Assembly: GCA_964461765.1 (NCBI GenBank)
Contig: CAYWVS010000001.1
Coordinates: forward strand, 1 to 64,000
Direction: 5' to 3'
DNA length: 64,000 bases
Source: JAVVUJ01 sp964461765
Lineage (GTDB): Bacteria; Bacillota; Clostridia; Peptostreptococcales; Anaerovoracaceae
Shown here: positions 55,039-64,000 of the stretch, piece after piece
Position numbering within the stretch: the first letter of the stretch is position 1
Layout: the number at the start of each line of letters is the position of its first letter
Position numbers and translations under genes: made by a program
The notes under the pieces: generated by a model
What the model was told of the DNA's origin: nothing
The model's database searches: none
Seen by the model: only the letters and a program-made list of their open reading frames with translations

Positions 55039-55443
55039 TTATTTATTGCAATATTTAATCATTTTAATGGTGGTTCCCACACCCTGAGAGGAACTGATAT
55101 CCACCTCATCCATCAATGATTTTATTACAAAAATACCTAAGCCCCCAGCTTTAGGCATGTCGGCACAAGGCTCTTTATAACAAGAAAGATCGTACCCTGC
55201 GCCATCATCTTTTACATGGATGATGATTTTTCCATCGCCCACCTCACACGACACCTCATAAGTGCTGCTAAACTCTATTTCGCTGTGGCAAACCACATTG
55301 GTACAGGCCTCTGAAACGGCTACCTTAATATCTTCAATGGCTTCAATGTCAAATCCCGCATTATTTGCAACAGAAGATAAGGCCAATCTGACCATACTTA
55401 CATATTCGGGTTTACTTGGAATGGAAAGTTTTAATAAATCCAC
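55039..55443 (-). CDS. rsbW: Anti-sigma factor, RsbW-type serine kinase
   Basis: A 134-residue GHKL ATPase with AVSEACTNVVCHS (N-box), HVKDDGAGYD and GGLGIFVIKSLMDEV (G-box). It binds the sigma factor and phosphorylates the STAS protein. GTG start after AAAGGAGAG. It lies 20 bases from the sigma gene. Confidence 0.88.
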   Translation of the reverse strand: MDLLKLSIPSKPEYVSMVRLALSSVANNAGFDIEAIEDIKVAVSEACTNVVCHSEIEFSSTYEVSCEVGDGKIIIHVKDDGAGYDLSCYKEPCADMPKAGGLGIFVIKSLMDEVDISSSQGVGTTIKMIKYCNK

Positions 55444-55460
55444 CGTGACTTCTCTCCTTT

Positions 55461-55787
55461 TTAACTGATTTCTGGGGAAAATACCTTATCAAGACTGGTG
55501 ATATGAAGCAATTTTTTTATGGAATCTCTGGGGTTGATTAACTGTATTCCACGATCTTTGCCCATTTCTTTCATCTTTCCATAGGCACCCATAATTACAC
55601 CTAATCCAGTACTATCCATGTAGTTCAGCTCTTTAAGGTCAATACAAATGGTTTCCTTATGCTTTTGACAAAGATTTTCCAGCTCTACACGCAGAATAGG
55701 AGCCGTGGCAACATCCAGTTCCCCTGCCAATACGACCTCCCACAAGCTATCTTGCTCATTAAACTTACTTTTAATATCAAATGCCAT
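55461..55787 (-). CDS. rsbV: Anti-anti-sigma factor, STAS domain (RsbV-type)
   Basis: A 108-residue STAS protein. The phospho-Ser site is in LKELNYMDSTGLGVIMGAY. When unphosphorylated it frees the sigma factor from RsbW. First gene of the sigB set, 45 bases after gyrA. Confidence 0.88.
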   Translation of the reverse strand: MAFDIKSKFNEQDSLWEVVLAGELDVATAPILRVELENLCQKHKETICIDLKELNYMDSTGLGVIMGAYGKMKEMGKDRGIQLINPRDSIKKLLHITSLDKVFSPEIS

Positions 55788-55832
55788 CTCTTCTCTCCTT
55801 GTTACTTACCCGATAAATCTTTTCTAAATCAT

Positions 55833-58391
55833 TTATTCTTCATTCTCTTGTGATGAAGATAAGGAACTTAATGTCAATTGATCTGAATCACTTTGATTCT
55901 TTTTACCATTTTTGGAGTTTCCATCATCAGAAGAATTCTCATCCTCATCTTCCACATCCTCTTCTTTAATGACCTTTGCCAAAGTGATGATGTTGGCGTC
56001 TTCTTCCACTCTCATGATCTTCACACCTTGGGTAGCTCTGTTTAATTTGGAAACCTCCCCAGCATTGATCCTGATGATGATCCCATCTGAATTGATCAGA
56101 AGAATTTCGTCGTCTTCATTGACCACCATGGCACCCACAAGCTCGCCGGTCTTTTTAAACTTAGCCTTATCGTAGGTAAGGAGACCCTTACCGCCTCTGG
56201 CCTGGATCTTATAATCTTCAACCGGGGTTATCTTGCCGTAGCCCTGTATCGTCACTACGAAAAGCTCTTCGTCTACTTCAGCCAGTTCCATGGAAACTAC
56301 TTCGTCGTCCTTTTCCAGCTTAATGGCTCTGACTCCTCCTGCAATTCGTCCCATGCTTCGTACATCCTCCTCGGAGAAGCAGATGCACTTTCCAAATCTG
56401 CTAACGATGATCACGTTACTGGTTCCCGTAGTCTGCTTGATGCCGATAAGCTCATCGTCGTCCTTTAAGGTAATGGCAATCAGCCCCGTCTTTCTGTTGG
56501 TGTCAAATTGAGAAAGAGGTGTCTTCTTTATTATGCCATTTTTTGTGACTGCTATTAAATATTTATCTTCGGCAAAATCCTGAATAGGAATTATGGCCGT
56601 GATTCTTTCTCTCTGCATCAGATTCAGGAAGTTAACCGCCGGTGTTCCCTTGGCCGTTCTTCCTGCCTCGGGGATCTCGTAAGCCTTGATTTTATGAGCT
56701 TTTCCCGTATTGGTGAAAAACATCAAATAATCGTGGGTAGAGGTCATGATGAGATTTCTCACAAAGTCGTTGTCCCTTGTGGTCAGTCCCGTAATACCTT
56801 TTCCTCCCCGCTTTTGAGTCTTATAGGTATCTGCTGCTACTCTTTTAATATATCCCAAATGAGTTAAGGTTACAGCAACTTTTCCTTCCTGTATGAGATC
56901 CTCATCCTCGATATCCTCAGCATCTCGCTGAATTTCTGTCTTTCTCTTATCTCCAAACTTAGTTTTAATTTCCAAAAGCTCTTCTTTAATGATATTCATC
57001 AAAATATCTTCGTTGGCCAAAACTTTTTTAAACCATTCAATCTGTTTCATCAACTCGTTGTATTCATTTTCAATCTTTTCTCTTTCCAAACCTTGCAGAC
57101 GTGCCAATCTCATGTCCAAAATGGCCTGGGATTGAATTTCCGAAAGACCGAAGCGCTCCATCAATCTGGGTTTTGCATCATTATAGCTTTCCCTAATGGT
57201 TTTGATTACTTCATCAATGTTATCTAAAGCAATTCTCAATCCCTCTAAAATGTGGGCTCTCTCCTCTGCCTTACGCAGATCGTAGATGGTTCTTCTGGTG
57301 ACCACATCTTTTTGGTGTTTCAGATATTCATCCAGCATGTCCTTTAAATTCAGCAACTTTGGCTGTCCATCCACCAAAGCAATGAAGATGATGCTGTAGT
57401 TATCCTGTAATTGAGTATGCTTATATAAGCGGTTCAAAGTGATCTGTGGGTTGGCATCCTTTTTCAGCTCAATAACGATTCTCATGCCGTTTCTGTCAGA
57501 TTCATCTCGAATGTCTGAGATATGCTCCAACCTTTTATCCCGAACCAACTCTGCAATTTTTTCTATAACTCTGGCCTTATTTACTTGATATGGTATTTCA
57601 GTAAAGATTATCTGAGTTTTTCCCTTGCCTGTCTCTTCAAATTCTGCTTTTGCCCTTACGGTAACCTTACCCTGACCTGTTCTATAGGCATCCTTTGCTG
57701 AGTTTTTTCCCATGATAATGGCACCCGTTGGAAAATCCGGGGCTTTAACAATTTTAATCAAATCATCGATGGTAGCTTCTTTATCATCTATGAGCTTAAC
57801 GGTGGCATCTATGACGTCACTTAAATTGTGAGGGGGAATGGAGGTGGCCATTCCTACGGCAATACCGTTGGATCCATTTACCAAAAGATTGGGAAATCTG
57901 GATGGTAAAACTACCGGTTCCTGTTCCTCTTCGTCAAAGTTTGGCATAAAATCCACGGTTTCTTTTTCAATATCTCGAAGCATTTGCAAGGCAAAGGGTG
58001 TCATTCTTGCTTCTGTATAACGCATGGCTGCGGCACCGTCTCCGTCCACAGATCCAAAGTTTCCGTGTCCATCCACCAGCATGTATCTAATGGAAAAATC
58101 CTGAGCCATTCTTACCATGGCATCGTAGATGGAACTGTCTCCATGGGGGTGGTATTTACCCATTACTTCCCCCACGATACGAGCTGATTTTTTATGGGGC
58201 TTATCGGGAGTTACTCCCAATTCACTCATTCCGTAAAGAATTCTTCTGTGAACGGGCTTCAAACCGTCCCTTACATCCGGCAAAGCTCTTCCTACAATTA
58301 CGCTCATGGCATAGTCGATATAGGAAGTTTTCATTTCATCATGAATTTCTTGTTGAATGAGTTTTACATCATCAATAAAACTTGTAGTCAT
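55833..58391 (-). CDS. gyrA: DNA gyrase subunit A
   Basis: An 852-residue subunit with the catalytic tyrosine in AAAMRYTEARMT, the quinolone region GKYHPHGDSSIYDAMVRMA and a C-terminal beta-pinwheel with the GyrA box QRRGGKG. The last 40 residues are acidic and Ser/Asn-rich. It starts eight bases after gyrB. Confidence 0.97.
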   Translation of the reverse strand: MTTSFIDDVKLIQQEIHDEMKTSYIDYAMSVIVGRALPDVRDGLKPVHRRILYGMSELGVTPDKPHKKSARIVGEVMGKYHPHGDSSIYDAMVRMAQDFSIRYMLVDGHGNFGSVDGDGAAAMRYTEARMTPFALQMLRDIEKETVDFMPNFDEEEQEPVVLPSRFPNLLVNGSNGIAVGMATSIPPHNLSDVIDATVKLIDDKEATIDDLIKIVKAPDFPTGAIIMGKNSAKDAYRTGQGKVTVRAKAEFEETGKGKTQIIFTEIPYQVNKARVIEKIAELVRDKRLEHISDIRDESDRNGMRIVIELKKDANPQITLNRLYKHTQLQDNYSIIFIALVDGQPKLLNLKDMLDEYLKHQKDVVTRRTIYDLRKAEERAHILEGLRIALDNIDEVIKTIRESYNDAKPRLMERFGLSEIQSQAILDMRLARLQGLEREKIENEYNELMKQIEWFKKVLANEDILMNIIKEELLEIKTKFGDKRKTEIQRDAEDIEDEDLIQEGKVAVTLTHLGYIKRVAADTYKTQKRGGKGITGLTTRDNDFVRNLIMTSTHDYLMFFTNTGKAHKIKAYEIPEAGRTAKGTPAVNFLNLMQRERITAIIPIQDFAEDKYLIAVTKNGIIKKTPLSQFDTNRKTGLIAITLKDDDELIGIKQTTGTSNVIIVSRFGKCICFSEEDVRSMGRIAGGVRAIKLEKDDEVVSMELAEVDEELFVVTIQGYGKITPVEDYKIQARGGKGLLTYDKAKFKKTGELVGAMVVNEDDEILLINSDGIIIRINAGEVSKLNRATQGVKIMRVEEDANIITLAKVIKEEDVEDEDENSSDDGNSKNGKKNQSDSDQLTLSSLSSSQENEE

Positions 58392-58399
58392 TACTCCTC

Positions 58400-60325
58400 C
58401 TATACATCCAAATGCTTAACGTATTTTGCATTATCTTCTATAAATTGTCTTCGAGGCGGTACCTTATCTCCCATTAGGGTGGTAAAGATTTCATCCGCCG
58501 CAGTCATATCCTCAACAGTTACCTGGATCAAAGTCCGGTTATTGTAATCCATGGTAGTTTCCCAAAGCTGATGGTAGTCCATTTCTCCCAAACCTTTGTA
58601 TCTCTGGATTCCTGCCTTTCCGGGCTTGTCCGCTAAAGAAGCCATGAGTTTTTCCTGCTCACGCTCCGTATACGTATAATAAACTTCTTTTCCTTTTTTT
58701 ACCTGGAAAAGAGGGGGCTGTGCAATGTAAACATATCCACCTTCTATCAATGGTGTCATATAACGATAGAAGAAGGTCAAAAGCAAGGTTCTGATATGAG
58801 CTCCGTCTACGTCAGCATCTGTCATGATGATGATCTTATGGTATCGAAGCTTTTCTTCGCTGAACTCGCTACCGATATTACAGCCAAAGGCCGTAATCAT
58901 ATTTTTAATCTCTTCTGAATTTAAAATTTTATCAAGTCTGGCCTTTTCTACATTGAGAATCTTTCCTCTCAAAGGTAAAATAGCCTGCCTTTTTCTGTCT
59001 CTTCCCTGCTTGGCAGAGCCTCCTGCGGAATCTCCCTCTACTAAGAATATTTCTGAGAGAGCAGGATCCTTTTCCGAACAATCCGCCAATTTACCCGGTA
59101 GGGTAAGCCCATCCAAAACTCCTTTACGTCTGGTAAGCTCTCTGGCCTTTCGAGCTGCTTCTCTTGCTCTGGCCGCACGGAGACACTTGTCCAAGATCAC
59201 CCTGGCCTGCTGAGGATTTTCTTCTAAATAGGCTGTGAGGTTTTCATTGGTGGTGGTTTCCACAAATCCTCTCATTTCGCTGTTTCCAAGTTTCGTCTTG
59301 GTTTGTCCTTCGAATTGAGGTTCTGTAAGCTTTACTGAAATAATTGCCGTAAGCCCTTCTCTTACATCCTCCCCTGCCAATGAATCATCGTTTTCTTTGA
59401 TAAATTTATTTTTTCTGGCATAATCGTTAAAAACTCTGGTCAAGGCGGACTTAAAGCCCACCATGTGAGTTCCTCCCTCAGAGGTGTTGATGTTATTGGC
59501 ATAGGAAAGTATCAGCTCATTGTAGCGATCCGTATATTGCATTGCAATCTCTACTTCCAGCTCATCTCCCTTTTTAAACTCAAAATAAATGACATCTGGA
59601 TGGATGGTTTCTTTATTTTTATTTTGGTGTTTCACAAATTCTTTGATTCCACCTTCATAGTGGAACTCTTCTTTTTTCTCTTTTCCTGTTCTTTTATCCT
59701 CTAAGGTAATTCTAATGCCTTTGTTGAGGAAGGCCATTTCTCTTAATCTGTGCTCCAAAGTGGCATAGTCAAATTCCAGCTGTTCAAAGATTTCACCGTC
59801 GGGCTTAAACATGGTTTTAGAACCGGTTTTTCTGGATTCCCCCACCACCGTAAGAGGTGTTTGGGTCACTCCCCTTGCATAGGTCTGTTTGTAAATCTTG
59901 CCGTTTCGTTTAATCTCAACTTCCATAACTTCAGAAAGAGCATTTACAACAGAAGCACCTACGCCGTGAAGTCCTCCTGAAACCTTGTATCCTCCACCGC
60001 CGAACTTTCCTCCCGCATGGAGAACCGTGTGAATAACTTCTACCGCTGGCAACCCTAACTTGCGATGGTTGTCTACGGGCATACCTCTTCCGTCATCCTC
60101 CACCACAATAGAATTGTCCTTTTGTATCAAAATGCTGATATTTTTACACCATCCTGCCAAGGCTTCGTCCACGCTGTTATCCACCACTTCGTATACCAAA
60201 TGATGCAGCCCCCTGGGTCCTGTACTTCCAATGTACATTCCCGGCCTTTTTCTGACGGCTTCTAATCCTTCCAATACTTGAATCTGTTCCGCGTCATACT
60301 GCTGATTCTGTATTTCTGTTGACAT
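58400..60325 (-). CDS. gyrB: DNA gyrase subunit B
   Basis: A 641-residue subunit with the GHKL ATPase domain (VDNSVDEALAG, DDGRGMPVD, GGLHGVGASVVNALS), TOPRIM with EGDSAGGSAKQGRDR and MTDADVDGAHI, and the C-terminal QRYKGLGEM segment. GAGGTGAT precedes the ATG. Confidence 0.97.
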   Translation of the reverse strand: MSTEIQNQQYDAEQIQVLEGLEAVRKRPGMYIGSTGPRGLHHLVYEVVDNSVDEALAGWCKNISILIQKDNSIVVEDDGRGMPVDNHRKLGLPAVEVIHTVLHAGGKFGGGGYKVSGGLHGVGASVVNALSEVMEVEIKRNGKIYKQTYARGVTQTPLTVVGESRKTGSKTMFKPDGEIFEQLEFDYATLEHRLREMAFLNKGIRITLEDKRTGKEKKEEFHYEGGIKEFVKHQNKNKETIHPDVIYFEFKKGDELEVEIAMQYTDRYNELILSYANNINTSEGGTHMVGFKSALTRVFNDYARKNKFIKENDDSLAGEDVREGLTAIISVKLTEPQFEGQTKTKLGNSEMRGFVETTTNENLTAYLEENPQQARVILDKCLRAARAREAARKARELTRRKGVLDGLTLPGKLADCSEKDPALSEIFLVEGDSAGGSAKQGRDRKRQAILPLRGKILNVEKARLDKILNSEEIKNMITAFGCNIGSEFSEEKLRYHKIIIMTDADVDGAHIRTLLLTFFYRYMTPLIEGGYVYIAQPPLFQVKKGKEVYYTYTEREQEKLMASLADKPGKAGIQRYKGLGEMDYHQLWETTMDYNNRTLIQVTVEDMTAADEIFTTLMGDKVPPRRQFIEDNAKYVKHLDV

Positions 60326-60436
60326 TTATTGAATCACCTCTTCTTTAAAATTAAATGATATCTATATGAACAAAATTGCTTTGAAATAGGTTATATTGAT
60401 GATTTTCAAAGGAAAATAACTATATAGCCACATTAT

Positions 60437-60465
60437 ATTGTAAATGAAATAGTTGCAATTGACAA
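60437..60465 (-). promoter_or_regulatory. Promoter of gyrB-gyrA
   Basis: Minus strand: TTGTCA (60460-60465), 17-base spacer, TACAAT (60437-60442). It lies about 115 bases before gyrB. The remaining 60326-60678 region is AT-rich with no gene; the remB-like gene often found here is absent. Confidence 0.6.
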
Positions 60466-60678
60466 GTAATTTTAGGAAATAGTATTCCTAATTTTAGAAA
60501 AAAATTTACAATTCGTTACAATTTTTTATAAAAATTTTCCAGATTATATAAAAAATCTAAAGGGTTTTAAAAAATAAATAAGAAATTAATCAAAAAAAAT
60601 GTGATTTCCTACAACCTGCACCTTTCGTGGTGAATTATCTTTAAACCTTAGTCTTTTTTAGAAATAAAAAAATAATAA

Positions 60679-61779
60679 TCAATCCGTTATTTGAACTACC
60701 TTTCCATCTTCTATGACAAAGGTAGTTCCTTTAGGTAATTTTTCTTTAACTTTATCATCAATTTCTGTTGTAGTTATGAATAGTTGAATATCTTTTAATG
60801 CATTGATTAAAAAACTTTGTCTTTCTTGATCTAATTCCGATAGAACATCATCTAAGAGCAAAATTGGATTTTCTTTCGTTTCTTCTTTAATCAGTTGAAT
60901 TTCAGCCAACTTCAGTGAAAGAGCCGCTGTTCTCTGCTGACCTTGAGATCCAAAATGCCTCACATCTATTTCATTTACAATCATCTTTAAATCATCTTTA
61001 TGAGGACCAGCGGTAGAGGTTCTCCTCTTATAATCCTTTTCCCTATTATTTAATAATTTTTCGTGAAATAATTGCTTTTGATACTCTAAATTATTTGTAA
61101 ATTCAATGTTTGGTTCATATTGAATATCCAAAATTTCCTTTTGATTTGTAATGTTAAAATGTAAATTTTTACTGATAATATTTAATTTATGAATGAACAA
61201 ACTTCTATGAAACATAATTTGAGTTCCATAGTTTACAAGCTCGTAATCCAGGATATCCAACAGACCTTCATTTATAGAATTGTCCTTTAACAGGGCATTC
61301 CTATGCTGCAATATTTTTTTATATTTAACCAAATAGCTGTAATAAACAGGTTTTATCAAGCTTAATTCTCTATCAATAAATTTTCTTCTCTTTTCAGGTT
61401 CTTCTTTTACTATTTTCAAATCTTCAGGTGAAAAAATAACAATATATACATTATCTAACAATTCAATATTTCTAGTGATTTTTTTTCCATTGATCTTTAT
61501 AAATTTTCCGGATTTATTAAATAAAATTTCTATATCTAAGTCATCATCATCCTTAGAGCAAAAGCCTTTTATCTTTGAAAATTCTGCATTAAAAAGAATC
61601 ATTTCGCTCTCTTTATTGGTGCGAAATGATTTTGCAAAGCTTAAGATATAGATACTTTCAAGAAGATTGGTCTTCCCTTGTGCATTTTTACCTGTGATAA
61701 GATTAACATTTTTATGAAAATCTAACTCCAAATTTTTATAATTTCTAAAATCATTTAAAAAAATTTTTTTTAAATACAT
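60679..61779 (-). CDS. recF: DNA replication and repair protein RecF
   Basis: A 366-residue ABC-type ATPase with Walker A TGKNAQGKTN at about 29-38, signature in FGSQGQQRTAALSLKLAE and Walker B PILLLDDVLSELD. It loads recombination proteins at gaps. It lies 47 bases after dnaN; no yaaA-type S4 gene lies between. Confidence 0.95.
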   Translation of the reverse strand: MYLKKIFLNDFRNYKNLELDFHKNVNLITGKNAQGKTNLLESIYILSFAKSFRTNKESEMILFNAEFSKIKGFCSKDDDDLDIEILFNKSGKFIKINGKKITRNIELLDNVYIVIFSPEDLKIVKEEPEKRRKFIDRELSLIKPVYYSYLVKYKKILQHRNALLKDNSINEGLLDILDYELVNYGTQIMFHRSLFIHKLNIISKNLHFNITNQKEILDIQYEPNIEFTNNLEYQKQLFHEKLLNNREKDYKRRTSTAGPHKDDLKMIVNEIDVRHFGSQGQQRTAALSLKLAEIQLIKEETKENPILLLDDVLSELDQERQSFLINALKDIQLFITTTEIDDKVKEKLPKGTTFVIEDGKVVQITD

Positions 61780-61826
61780 AATATCATCCTGATATACTTA
61801 ATGGATACGTTCAAAAATAGATTTAT

Positions 61827-62936
61827 TTAATTAGATGTAATTCTAACGGGAAGGATTAGATACAAATAAGCATCACCTTCTATAGGTTTCATAATACAAG
61901 GACTAACACTGGTATTAAATTCTAAAATAATTTCTTCGTCAGGAATTACTTTCAATACATCTAAAAGGTATTTTGAATTAAATCCAATCTCTAAATCATT
62001 ACCCTCTTTTTCTATGGTTACTTCTTCTTTTACGTTACCTTCTTCTGATCTGGATGTTATCAAAATCTTTTCAGAGGATATTGATAATTTAATCAAATTA
62101 TTTTTTCCTTCTTTAGCCAAAAGGGAAGCTCTCTCTAAGCTGCTTAATATTTCACTTCTATTTGCTTTTACAATACATTGGTTTTCTTTTGGAAGGACTT
62201 GCCTGTAATCTATAAAATCTCCTTCGAGAAGTCTCAATACAATTCTGGTGTTTTCCAATAAAAAAATAGCCTTTTTTTCATGTAACACTAATTTTATTTG
62301 ATTTTCATCTTCATTTTCCATAATAATTTTATTAACTTCATTTAAAATTCTAGCTAAAACTATGATTTTTTCAGTCTTATCATTTTTTATGGTTTCATTA
62401 GCTATGGCCATTCTGAATCCATCTAAGGCAACCATGCTCAATCGACCTTCCACCATCTCAATCAACACTCCGATGATGATACCTTTGGCTTCCTCCAGAC
62501 TTGCAGCAAATGCTGTTTTTTTAATCATCTCCTTCAAAATATCTTGATCTAAGGTAATGGCATTTGTATCCTCTGCGTTAGCAATAATGGGAAACTCATC
62601 GGGAGGAAATCCTACCAAGGTAAATTCTGAAGCTAAGCATCTGATGATTACAACATAATTTTCTGTTTCTTCTATGAATACTTCTTCATTAGGTAGCTTT
62701 CTAATGATATCTGCAAAAAGCTTGGCTGATAATACCAAGGTTCCTTCTTCTTCAACATTTACTTCTATCTTTTTTTCTATGCTGATATCTATGTCGGATG
62801 CAGATATGGTTAATGTACCATCCTTGGCATTTAGTAAAAACCCTTTTAATATGGGAATCGTAGTTTTTGATGAAATAGCTTTTGAAACTGTATTTAATGC
62901 TTTTATTAATTGGCTTTGTGTACATGATATTTTCAT
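61827..62936 (-). CDS. dnaN: DNA polymerase III sliding clamp
   Basis: A 369-residue beta clamp, recognised by its start MKISCTQSQLIKALNTVSKA, three-domain length and C-terminal LPVRI. AAAGGAG lies before the ATG. Confidence 0.95.
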   Translation of the reverse strand: MKISCTQSQLIKALNTVSKAISSKTTIPILKGFLLNAKDGTLTISASDIDISIEKKIEVNVEEEGTLVLSAKLFADIIRKLPNEEVFIEETENYVVIIRCLASEFTLVGFPPDEFPIIANAEDTNAITLDQDILKEMIKKTAFAASLEEAKGIIIGVLIEMVEGRLSMVALDGFRMAIANETIKNDKTEKIIVLARILNEVNKIIMENEDENQIKLVLHEKKAIFLLENTRIVLRLLEGDFIDYRQVLPKENQCIVKANRSEILSSLERASLLAKEGKNNLIKLSISSEKILITSRSEEGNVKEEVTIEKEGNDLEIGFNSKYLLDVLKVIPDEEIILEFNTSVSPCIMKPIEGDAYLYLILPVRITSN

Positions 62937-63010
62937 AATAGAATCTCCTTTAGCAGCAAAAATTCTTTCTTATTTTTCTATTTTTTGTTAGTAGTAATAG
63001 TAGTAGGGGC

Positions 63011-63156
63011 TGTGGATATGTGTATAAGTTCTGTGAATAACTATTTTTAAACCCTTTTTACTCTTTTTTACCTGTTTATAACGTATATATTTTAACATTA
63101 ATTATTAAACTTAGCTGTTAGGTTCATAAAGTTTAAAATTATATATCTTCTCCACA
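63011..63156. other. DnaA-box cluster in the dnaA-dnaN gap (oriC part)
   Basis: Three boxes in a row on the plus strand: TGTGGATAT (63011-63019, one mismatch), TGTGTATAA (63019-63027) and TGTGAATAA (63032-63040), the last two fitting TGTGNATAA exactly. A fourth, TTCTCCACA (63148-63156), has one mismatch. The surroundings are AT-rich, fitting a replication origin; a second cluster may lie upstream of dnaA, outside the window. Confidence 0.75.
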
Positions 63157-63202
63157 TTAGTCCGAGTGTTTCATTAGTTACAATGATAATTTATTTTTTT
63201 GT

Positions 63203-63227
63203 ACTGTATTAAAAATAAAATACCAGT
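63203..63227. terminator. Weak hairpin just after dnaA
   Basis: ACTGTATT and AATACCAGT arms with a one-base bulge. On the plus strand it is followed by TTTTTT; on the minus strand, the dnaA direction, no T-tract follows. It might block antisense reading or assist dnaA termination. Confidence 0.3.
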
Positions 63228-63230
63228 TTT

Positions 63231-64000
63231 TTAATTTGTTGCAAGATCTTTTTTAATCCTTTGAATGACATTTTTTAAAGATTCATTTGTCTTTATCTCC
63301 TTGTTTACCTTTTCACAAGCGTGCAATACAGTGGTATGATCTCTATTTCCGAAGTTTTCACCTATTTTAGGTAAGGAAAGATCCGTCATTTCTCTGCACA
63401 AGTACATGGCTATTTGTCTGGGGTTTGATAAATCTCGGGATCGCTTTGAGGATTCCATATCAGCAATTTTAATATTGTAATAAGTGCAGACACATTTTTT
63501 GATCATGCCGGGAGTCAATTCTTTTTCAGATGTAGAAAATACATCCTTTAAAACATCCTTTGCCAAGTCTTTATTGATATTTTTCCCTGTGAGAACCGCA
63601 TTGGCCACTACTCTGTTAAAGGCTCCTTCCAGCTCTCTTATATTGGATTGAATTTTTTCTGCAATGACTTCTATGACCTCAATTAAGGAATCTGTGGCTT
63701 CCAGTCCTTCCAAATCCGCTTTATTCCTCAGAATGGCTACTCGAGTTTCAAAATCAGGAGGCTGAATATCTGCAATCAATCCCCATTCAAATCTAGATCT
63801 TAATCTTTCTTCTAAAGTGCTGATATCTTTGGGTGGGCGGTCGCTGGAAATAATAATCTGTTTGTTGGCTTCGTAAAGAGTATTGAAGGTATGGAAAATC
63901 TCTTCTTGAGTTCGATCCTTCTTTTCGATAAATTGGATATCGTCCATCAAAAGAACGTCAATATTTCTATATTTATTTCTAAATTCTAAGTTTTTATCTT
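63231..64000 (-). CDS. dnaA: Chromosomal replication initiator DnaA, C-terminal part (cut by window edge)
   Basis: About 255 residues visible; the frame stays open to the right edge. Walker B DVLLMDDIQF, sensor ISSDRPPKDI and the DNA-binding signature NFGNRDHTTVLHA are all present. DnaA opens the origin. The start codon lies beyond the window. Confidence 0.96.
   Translation of the reverse strand, partial: DKNLEFRNKYRNIDVLLMDDIQFIEKKDRTQEEIFHTFNTLYEANKQIIISSDRPPKDISTLEERLRSRFEWGLIADIQPPDFETRVAILRNKADLEGLEATDSLIEVIEVIAEKIQSNIRELEGAFNRVVANAVLTGKNINKDLAKDVLKDVFSTSEKELTPGMIKKCVCTYYNIKIADMESSKRSRDLSNPRQIAMYLCREMTDLSLPKIGENFGNRDHTTVLHACEKVNKEIKTNESLKNVIQRIKKDLATN

Noticed and set aside
58824..59213. 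129-codon plus-strand frame inside gyrB
   Set aside because: Antisense shadow of the conserved TOPRIM region.
1..64000. tRNA, rRNA, integrase or complete insertion sequence
   Set aside because: I saw no cloverleaf, rRNA segment, transposase frame or flanking repeats, so the origin of the defence island by a specific mobile element cannot be shown.

Overview
The window is AT-rich and most genes lie on the minus strand. It ends at a chromosomal replication origin: dnaA (cut by the right edge), dnaN, recF, gyrB and gyrA all point left. An rsbV-rsbW-sigB set follows gyrA. Strong AGGAGG ribosome sites, Clostridia-type regulators (CdaR, sigma-54 activators with PAS domains) and amino-acid or ureido-compound catabolic genes suggest an anaerobic Clostridia-class Firmicute. 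I cannot name the genus from sequence alone.

Layout. 1-5.2 kb holds regulators: a cut PAS activator, an ECF sigma factor with a DUF4179 membrane partner, a sigma-54 activator and a CdaR-type regulator. 5.4-9.3 kb is an operon of C69 peptidase, NhaC-family transporter and glycerate kinase, divergent from cdaR. 9.5-16.6 kb holds nitrogen-compound genes: an agmatinase-like ureohydrolase, two cyclase-family hydrolases, an NCS1 permease behind a good sigma-54 promoter, a methyltransferase, an isochorismatase-like hydrolase and an APC permease. 16.7-37.7 kb is a defence island. 37.9-53 kb holds housekeeping and accessory genes: YccF, a membrane-anchored sigma-like protein, a two-component system, an amidohydrolase, a symporter pair, MFS, a cNMP-DUF2225 fusion, PAP2, a helicase-associated repeat protein, YbaK, DUF378, an aminotransferase and DUF2148. 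53.2-64 kb is trpS, the sigB set, the gyrase genes and the origin.

The most interesting part is a twelve-gene minus-strand operon (35.1 to 18.7 kb) behind a near-consensus promoter with a palindrome in its spacer. It combines DNA phosphorothioation genes (DndC-like PAPS-reductase enzyme, DndB-like DGQHR protein, DndA-like cysteine desulfurase, DndD-like SMC ATPase) with a DUF4007 protein, a 1224-residue ATPase and a phospholipase-D/helicase fusion. These resemble the Pbe-type partners described in archaea. It also carries three genes I do not know from any described phosphorothioation system: a RelA/SpoT-type alarmone-synthetase-like protein, a GIY-YIG nuclease-like protein and a region-1.1-containing sigma-70 factor. 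A recognisable DndE is absent; a 59-residue and a 175-residue protein occupy its place.

The island is flanked by two AAA-ATPase cassettes. One has an HTH regulator and a short remnant behind it. The other has a frameshifted DUF4276 partner, an 82-residue hypothetical and a cluster of small RNA hairpins. All functional statements are from reading the sequence; no database search was run.
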